Assembly (NCBI GenBank): GCA_947085765.1
Contig: CAMTXZ010000077.1
Span: 1-11,904, forward strand
Reading direction: 5' to 3'
From: JAKFXL01 sp947085765
GTDB taxonomy: Bacteria > Pseudomonadota > Gammaproteobacteria > Tenderiales > Tenderiaceae
Length of the DNA stretch: 11,904 nucleotides
Shown here: piece by piece, positions 7,566 to 11,904 of the stretch
How the letters are laid out: each line of letters starts with the position of its first letter
Position numbering within the stretch: the first letter of the stretch is position 1
Translations under genes and position numbers: made by a program
Notes under the pieces: generated by a model
Database searches by the model: none
What the model was told of the DNA's origin: nothing
What the model saw: the letters and a program-made list of their open reading frames with translations, nothing else

Positions 7566-7982
7566 CTATTCTTCTTCACTCAGACAAAAATGGGATGAAA
7601 CCCCATCATTCAATGGGCAGCAGCCCAATACCGACATTATCATTGCTCAGTGCTGAGAAAAAATGGCTCTCGACACCACCTAAGTGGCTAGCCGCCAGCC
7701 ACCCGGAGTGAGATTACGCAGCAATGGCAACCGTTCAACTTATGCTATTACCATCATAAAAATCCAGCCCAACAGCCCTCTCTCACGGATATATACCCCC
7801 ATAAAACGGCATGATTATTAAGAACAAATAACCTGATTTAAAAGTTCCAATGGTTATACTCAACCACCGCATTGTGCGGTTTTTAGTCAATGCAAAAACA
7901 CCCAACATAAGGCCATATAAAAAACAGAGGCTAATCGTCTTTCATAAACAACAATCTATAGAAACCACCAAGGAAGGGAAAA
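7566..7982. other. intergenic region with a series of small hairpins, no gene seen
   Basis: This region of over 400 bases separates the divergent carbohydrate-binding-like and protease genes. No convincing ORF is present; one frame opening at 7850 merely runs into the protease in another frame. It contains short stems at 7590-7606 (ATGGG/CCCAT), 7614-7627 (TGGGC/GCCCA, loop AGCA), 7646-7657 (CTCA/TGAG, loop GTGC) and 7684-7702 (GTGGCT/AGCCAC). These are followed by the terminator-like stem at 7866-7884. Possible rightward -10 boxes are TATACT (7855-7860) and TATAAA (7916-7921), both without a good -35. Confidence 0.4.
7866..7884 (+). terminator. small terminator-like stem-loop upstream of the protease
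   Basis: ACCGCA (7866-7871), loop TTG, TGCGGT (7875-7880), then four more T. The shape is that of a short intrinsic terminator reading rightward, yet it sits upstream of the protease rather than after a gene. It may end an unseen small transcript or act as an attenuator. If the TATACT at 7855-7860 is a -10, it would instead form the 5' end hairpin of the protease mRNA. Confidence 0.4.
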
Positions 7983-9692
<1,710 letters not shown>

Positions 9693-9782
9693 ATTTTACG
9701 ATGATCGTCCATCTCATGGACAAACAATTAAACCTCGTTTCTTATCAGTTATACAAAGCACTTTGATAGCATATTATTACTG

Positions 9783-9803
9783 CCCGACGCCAAGGTGTTC
9801 GGG
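9783..9803 (+). other. imperfect hairpin between protease and repeat-protein genes
   Basis: CCCGA (9784-9788 region) pairs with TCGGG near 9799-9803. Inner C/G pairs extend the stem around an AA centre, with one bulged T. It is followed by TG and then an AT-rich stretch, not a clean T-tract. It could be a weak terminator or an RNA-processing site separating the two genes (152-base gap). Confidence 0.35.
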
Positions 9804-9844
9804 TGTTAAATTTAAACCAGGGTAGTCAACAAAGAGGCATAAAA

Positions 9845-10225
9845 ATGAAATCAATAATTTTTAAAACATTAGGGGTGTTTTTGGCAGCATCCTCGGTCTC
9901 CGCACTTGCAGCAGTTGGCGGAGGCTTTGGCACAGGTGGTGCAGCATTTAGCCCACCAGCTGGGTTTACACCACCACCGTGTGTAGTGGCAGGAAATTGC
10001 ACACCAGGTAATTTCACACCACCGCCTGGATTCACACCTCCAGCTGGCGGCTTCACACCGCCCCCCGGATTCACTCCTCCAGCTGGCGGCTTCACACCGC
10101 CTCCCGGATTCACCCCACCAGCCGGCGGCTTCACACCGCCTCCCGGATTTACATTGCCTTCCTGTGTGGCAACAAGAACCTGTACTGCGGCCGACTTTTC
10201 CGGGTTTAGGCCGCCTGCCCCGTAA
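9845..10225 (+). CDS. small exported Pro/Phe/Gly repeat protein
   Basis: This 126-residue protein belongs to no family I recognise. A signal peptide is clear: MKSIIFKTLG, a hydrophobic stretch, then SVSALA, with likely cleavage at A22 or A23. The mature part starts with a Gly-rich segment (VGGGFGTGG). It then carries three perfect copies and a partial fourth of FTPPPGFTPPAGG (from residue 57), bracketed by two similar motifs, CVVAGNCTPGNF and CVATRTCTAADF, each C-x5-C. The mature chain contains no Lys or Glu and only two Arg and one Asp, so it is almost uncharged. That suggests an extended structural or surface-associated polypeptide with cysteine-closed ends. The ATG at 9845 has GAGG seven bases upstream and begins the signal peptide, so I prefer it to the upstream in-frame start at 9803. 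A strong terminator follows. A link to the preceding exported protease is inferred from position only. Confidence 0.75.
   Translation: MKSIIFKTLGVFLAASSVSALAAVGGGFGTGGAAFSPPAGFTPPPCVVAGNCTPGNFTPPPGFTPPAGGFTPPPGFTPPAGGFTPPPGFTPPAGGFTPPPGFTLPSCVATRTCTAADFSGFRPPAP
10013..10153 (+). repeat. 39-bp in-frame tandem repeat (3 full copies + partial)
   Basis: Units begin at 10013, 10052, 10091 and 10130 (partial). Each full unit encodes FTPPPGFTPPAGG. The copies differ at several third positions (for example CCA/CCG/CCC/CCT Pro codons and ACA/ACT/ACC Thr codons), yet all three give an identical peptide. All observed differences between full units are therefore synonymous. Confidence 0.93.
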
Positions 10226-10262
10226 AGAAATTAATGTAAAAAATAAATCGTCTGTAATTCAA

Positions 10263-10299
10263 ACATGGAGCAAAATTTTATTTTGTTCCATGTGTTTTT
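10263..10299 (+). terminator. strong intrinsic terminator after the repeat-protein gene
   Basis: ACATGGA-G-CAAAAT (10263-10276), loop TTT, and ATTTTG-T-TCCATGT (10280-10293) form a 14-pair stem containing one G-U. A G and then TTTTTC follow. It starts 37 bases beyond the stop codon of the repeat protein and should end the protease/repeat-protein transcription region. Confidence 0.9.
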
Positions 10300-10409
10300 C
10301 TTCTCTATTAAAACTCAAATGTATCAGTAGGCAGGTTGATGTGATCGCCGCATCCCTCTTCGCAAACCGGCGTCAATCGCCCTATGACGAGGCCATGTAA
10401 ACCCAGCGC

Positions 10410-10490
10410 GGAGGTGAGATCACAGTCGCTTGTTATGTTTGAATTTCATCAACCTCCTAAACAACCACCGGCTGAAAGCCGGTGGTTTTA
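10410..10490 (+). ncRNA. possible small RNA: long-loop stem followed by terminator hairpin
   Basis: GGAGGT (10410-10415) can pair with ACCTCC (10452-10457). Six bases later an 11-bp perfect stem follows: 10463-10473 with 10477-10487, loop GAA. It is then followed by further T residues. A 5' stem plus an intrinsic terminator is the outline of a bacterial small RNA. The same AACCACCGGCT/AGCCGGTGGTT palindrome could instead be the end of a decayed IS200/IS605-type element. No promoter was recognised. Confidence 0.3.
10463..10490 (+). terminator. 11-bp hairpin with short T-tract
   Basis: AACCACCGGCT and AGCCGGTGGTT flank a GAA loop, giving a very stable stem that runs into TTTAACC. It functions plausibly as a rightward intrinsic terminator. 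No gene ends just before it, so either a small RNA or a mobile-element palindrome explains it. Confidence 0.55.
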
Positions 10491-10547
10491 ACCGTGCGAT
10501 GAACAATAAGGCAGTAGCCGCATTGCACCGGGGAGAGGATTTCATTC

Positions 10548-10578
10548 GGCGCAATGCCTTTCAGTTATTGCGCCTTAC
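10548..10578 (-). repeat. REP-like hairpin 1
   Basis: GGCGCAAT (10548-10555) and ATTGCGCC (10567-10574) form an 8-bp perfect stem with an 11-base loop. On the minus strand the stem is preceded by GTAA, close to the GTAG head of REP elements. An alternative partner for the left arm is GCATTGCACC at 10520-10529, which pairs with 10548-10557 with one mismatch. Confidence 0.65.
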
Positions 10579-10599
10579 GAGTTTCACTAGCCACCAGCT

Positions 10600-10630
10600 G
10601 TTGGGCTTTATTTCATTCAGCCCAACCTAC
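10600..10630 (-). repeat. REP-like hairpin 2
   Basis: GTTGGGCT (10600-10607) and AGCCCAAC (10619-10626) form an 8-bp perfect stem with an 11-base loop. On the minus strand it is headed by GTAG (10630-10627). This GTAG + GTTGGGCT arrangement is a very common REP form in gammaproteobacterial genomes. Confidence 0.75.
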
Positions 10631-10726
10631 CGCGCTCAGTGCGACTTACAAGTTGGATGAGATGGATGGAGACATTCGGCAACGTAATGCGGGCGCGGCG
10701 TGTCATGGCGAACTCCGACGGATTGA

Positions 10727-10783
10727 GGACAGACAAGGCAGACTTTCAGAGAGCAGCAGGACTTATTAAACCGTGGTCTGTCC
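10727..10783. repeat. distant inverted repeat GGACAGAC/GTCTGTCC
   Basis: GGACAGAC (10727-10734) and GTCTGTCC (10776-10783) are exact reverse complements separated by 41 bases. The right arm sits in GTGGTCTGTCCCC, a motif I associate with REP and RAYT-transposase neighbourhoods. It may be a trace of a longer REP-type (BIME) element. Confidence 0.4.
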
Positions 10784-10795
10784 CCTATTACTACG

Positions 10796-10822
10796 CGATT
10801 ACGCTGCGCTAATCGGACCTAC
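10796..10822 (-). repeat. REP-like hairpin 3
   Basis: CGATTA (10796-10801) pairs with TAATCG (10810-10815) around a GC-rich loop. On the minus strand it is headed by GTAGG (10822-10818). It has the same orientation as the other two hairpins and lies just 12 bases past the stop of the nuclease-family gene. Confidence 0.7.
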
Positions 10823-10833
10823 GGGCTGTACAG

Positions 10834-11757
10834 TCACTGCTCCTTCCGAAACACGAGTCTCATCTCGCCAGATTCCGTGATCCGATGCATTTCCATTGAC
10901 GTTTTTTCTCCCAGAATTTCCTGTGGCTCGTATGCTGCGAAATGGGAAATGGACTTCCCTGTTTCCGCCTGACGATATTCTGCTGTAGCAGACAACGGAG
11001 CCAACGTTTCCTTTACGCGAAGCTCACCTTCGAAAAGTATCGATTGAATCTGAACGGGGCCGACTGCTGTTTCGACGAACAGTGGGTCGTCATCAGTGCA
11101 TTGGCCGCAGAGCTGCACATTCTTTCCCGCACCATTTGGAATGAGGTCATCAAATAGGGTTGCTACAGCGATAACTGCACCACAAAACGCTTCGGAAAGC
11201 GACAGGACCTTTCCTGTTTTTAGATACTTCAGATTCGGGTATTTTAAAGAGGCGGTCGAAATGGTATCAATGGCGGCATTTTTTTGATTGTCGCTTTGGT
11301 TTTCACATACGATAATCAATGCGTGATTTAGGTCAATAAGGTTTTCGATGACATGAATTTCTGACCTCACTAGCCAACCGTCAAATTCGGCGGGGCTCAG
11401 TGCCTTTACTTCTCTTAGCTCGATACCTGCATTAGTAGCAAATTCGACTGCACCCTGAGAAAACCCTGTTGTTGAAACGGCTGTAACCTTGTTGAACCCA
11501 AAGCGAGTTCGTCGCCCGAAGAGCTGCTCGATCCATGATCCTGGAGCGGGTCCGCTACCAGGTCGATCTCGGCATTCGATCAGCCAAGCGAAGTTAGTGG
11601 AACCAACTACTCCCCGGATCTCTACATCAAACTCCGCGATTTGAACCTTGTCGTCGTTATATACACATTTATTGACTTTGACAATAAAGCCTTTTGGAAG
11701 AAGTATTTGTTCAACGAAAGCAACGAGAGCTTCAAGTTGTTTACCGTCTGTGGACAT
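10834..11757 (-). CDS. Mrr-like / PD-(D/E)XK nuclease-family protein with ExR variant
   Basis: This 307-residue cytoplasmic protein has an N-terminal restriction-endonuclease-like fold. An initial helix (residues 6-20) with a GF turn is followed by EFDVEIRG with the candidate acidic residue D44. Next comes WLIECRDRPG with E61-x-R63 where ExK is expected, then WIEQLFGRR (75-83) and VTAVSTTGFSQGAVEFATNAGIELREV. That order is typical of Mrr-type domains that recognise or cut DNA. Residues from about 170 on belong to no domain I recognise. No methyltransferase or specificity gene lies nearby, so a solitary modification-dependent nuclease, another defence role, or a nucleic-acid-processing role are all possible. 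Lys-to-Arg in the motif may mean altered or lost catalysis, though I recall the ECR form in relatives. The start ATG has a weak AGG/GAG region. A REP hairpin follows the stop. Confidence 0.7.
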   Translation of the reverse strand: MSTDGKQLEALVAFVEQILLPKGFIVKVNKCVYNDDKVQIAEFDVEIRGVVGSTNFAWLIECRDRPGSGPAPGSWIEQLFGRRTRFGFNKVTAVSTTGFSQGAVEFATNAGIELREVKALSPAEFDGWLVRSEIHVIENLIDLNHALIIVCENQSDNQKNAAIDTISTASLKYPNLKYLKTGKVLSLSEAFCGAVIAVATLFDDLIPNGAGKNVQLCGQCTDDDPLFVETAVGPVQIQSILFEGELRVKETLAPLSATAEYRQAETGKSISHFAAYEPQEILGEKTSMEMHRITESGEMRLVFRKEQ

Positions 11758-11904
11758 ATTCTCTGCCTAACGACGGTGTAGAAAAACCCATTTATCATTT
11801 TCCTGAATTACCAAGGAAAGCGATTTTTTGGATTTCAAGATTACGCAAGTCATACCTTTTTTCATCTCTATTGGCTCGTCAAAGGCATTTATGATCGTGA
11901 TAAG
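11758..11904 (-). promoter_or_regulatory. upstream region of the nuclease-family gene
   Basis: This 147-base AT-rich stretch must hold the leftward promoter if the gene is first in its transcript. A small inverted repeat, TTTCCT (11799-11804) with AGGAAA (11814-11819), is present. No convincing -35/-10 pair was found. GCCTAAC at 11766-11772 resembles an integron core site, but no partner is seen. Confidence 0.25.

Larger units (their letters stand above)
10300..10833. other. non-coding region with REP-type hairpins and a terminator-like structure
   Basis: No credible gene is present; the frames opening at 10430 and 10554 have no good ribosome site or recognisable product and run through the hairpins. 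The content is listed separately: a possible small-RNA structure (10410-10490), three REP-like hairpins and a distant GGACAGAC/GTCTGTCC pair. The stretch 10300-10405 and most of 10631-10726 show nothing I can name. Confidence 0.6.

Noticed and set aside
10340..10424. TGTGATC/GATCACA pair as a CRP site
   Set aside because: The arms are more than 70 bases apart, not the six-base spacing a CRP site needs.
10430..10769. Frames of about 70 codons in the REP region, considered as a RAYT transposase remnant
   Set aside because: No transposase motifs (HUH, catalytic Tyr context) are seen, and the frames simply run through the hairpins.
11758..11790. Integron attC-like core site (GTTAGGC on the minus strand) just before the nuclease-family start codon
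   Set aside because: A recombination site needs a paired inverse core and complementary arms. No matching arm is found in the remaining 130 bases, and none follows the gene's stop.

Overview
The window looks like a piece of chromosome from a gammaproteobacterium outside the Enterobacteriaceae. TamB, DusC, a YehS/DUF1456 protein, a DUF3622 protein and GTAG-headed REP hairpins all point that way. Base composition is moderately GC-rich on the left. It becomes more AT-rich and accessory in character from about 6,000 onward. No rRNA, tRNA, CRISPR array, integrase or complete insertion sequence was seen.

Left part (1-6018), mostly core genes. The C-terminal part of tamB (outer-membrane assembly / lipid transport) overlaps dusC (tRNA dihydrouridine synthase) by 4 bases. 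Next come two leftward genes, an EamA/DMT-type 10-helix transporter followed by a cupin, forming a probable two-gene operon. A tiny ORF with a good ribosome site follows them. Diverging from the transporter is a MocR-type regulator (GntR winged helix fused to an aminotransferase fold). The 97-base divergent gap holds a perfect 10-bp inverted repeat, the obvious candidate operator. The regulator, transporter and cupin therefore probably form one regulatory and metabolic unit.

Middle part (6080-7522), leftward small cytoplasmic proteins. yehS (DUF1456) lies behind a DUF3622 protein. Upstream of these is a discoidin/carbohydrate-binding-like protein whose leader carries a GC-rich hairpin, with a perfect 15-bp palindrome beside a possible -10 box.

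Right part (7983-10300), the most unusual section. It encodes two rightward exported proteins. The first is a trypsin-family (S1) serine protease with a complete catalytic triad, an Ig-like domain, a MAM-like beta domain and a C-terminal run of 17 aspartates encoded by an uninterrupted GATGAC repeat. The second is a small exported Pro/Phe/Gly repeat protein with perfect 13-residue repeats, bracketed by two C-x5-C motifs and ending in a strong intrinsic terminator. The two may act together outside the cytoplasm, but this is inferred only from adjacency and the presence of signal peptides.

The segment 10300-10833 is non-coding. It holds a second terminator-like hairpin, possibly the end of a small RNA or of an IS200/IS605-like relic, and a cluster of three REP-type hairpins. 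The window closes with a leftward PD-(D/E)XK (Mrr-like) nuclease-family gene whose ExK motif reads ExR.
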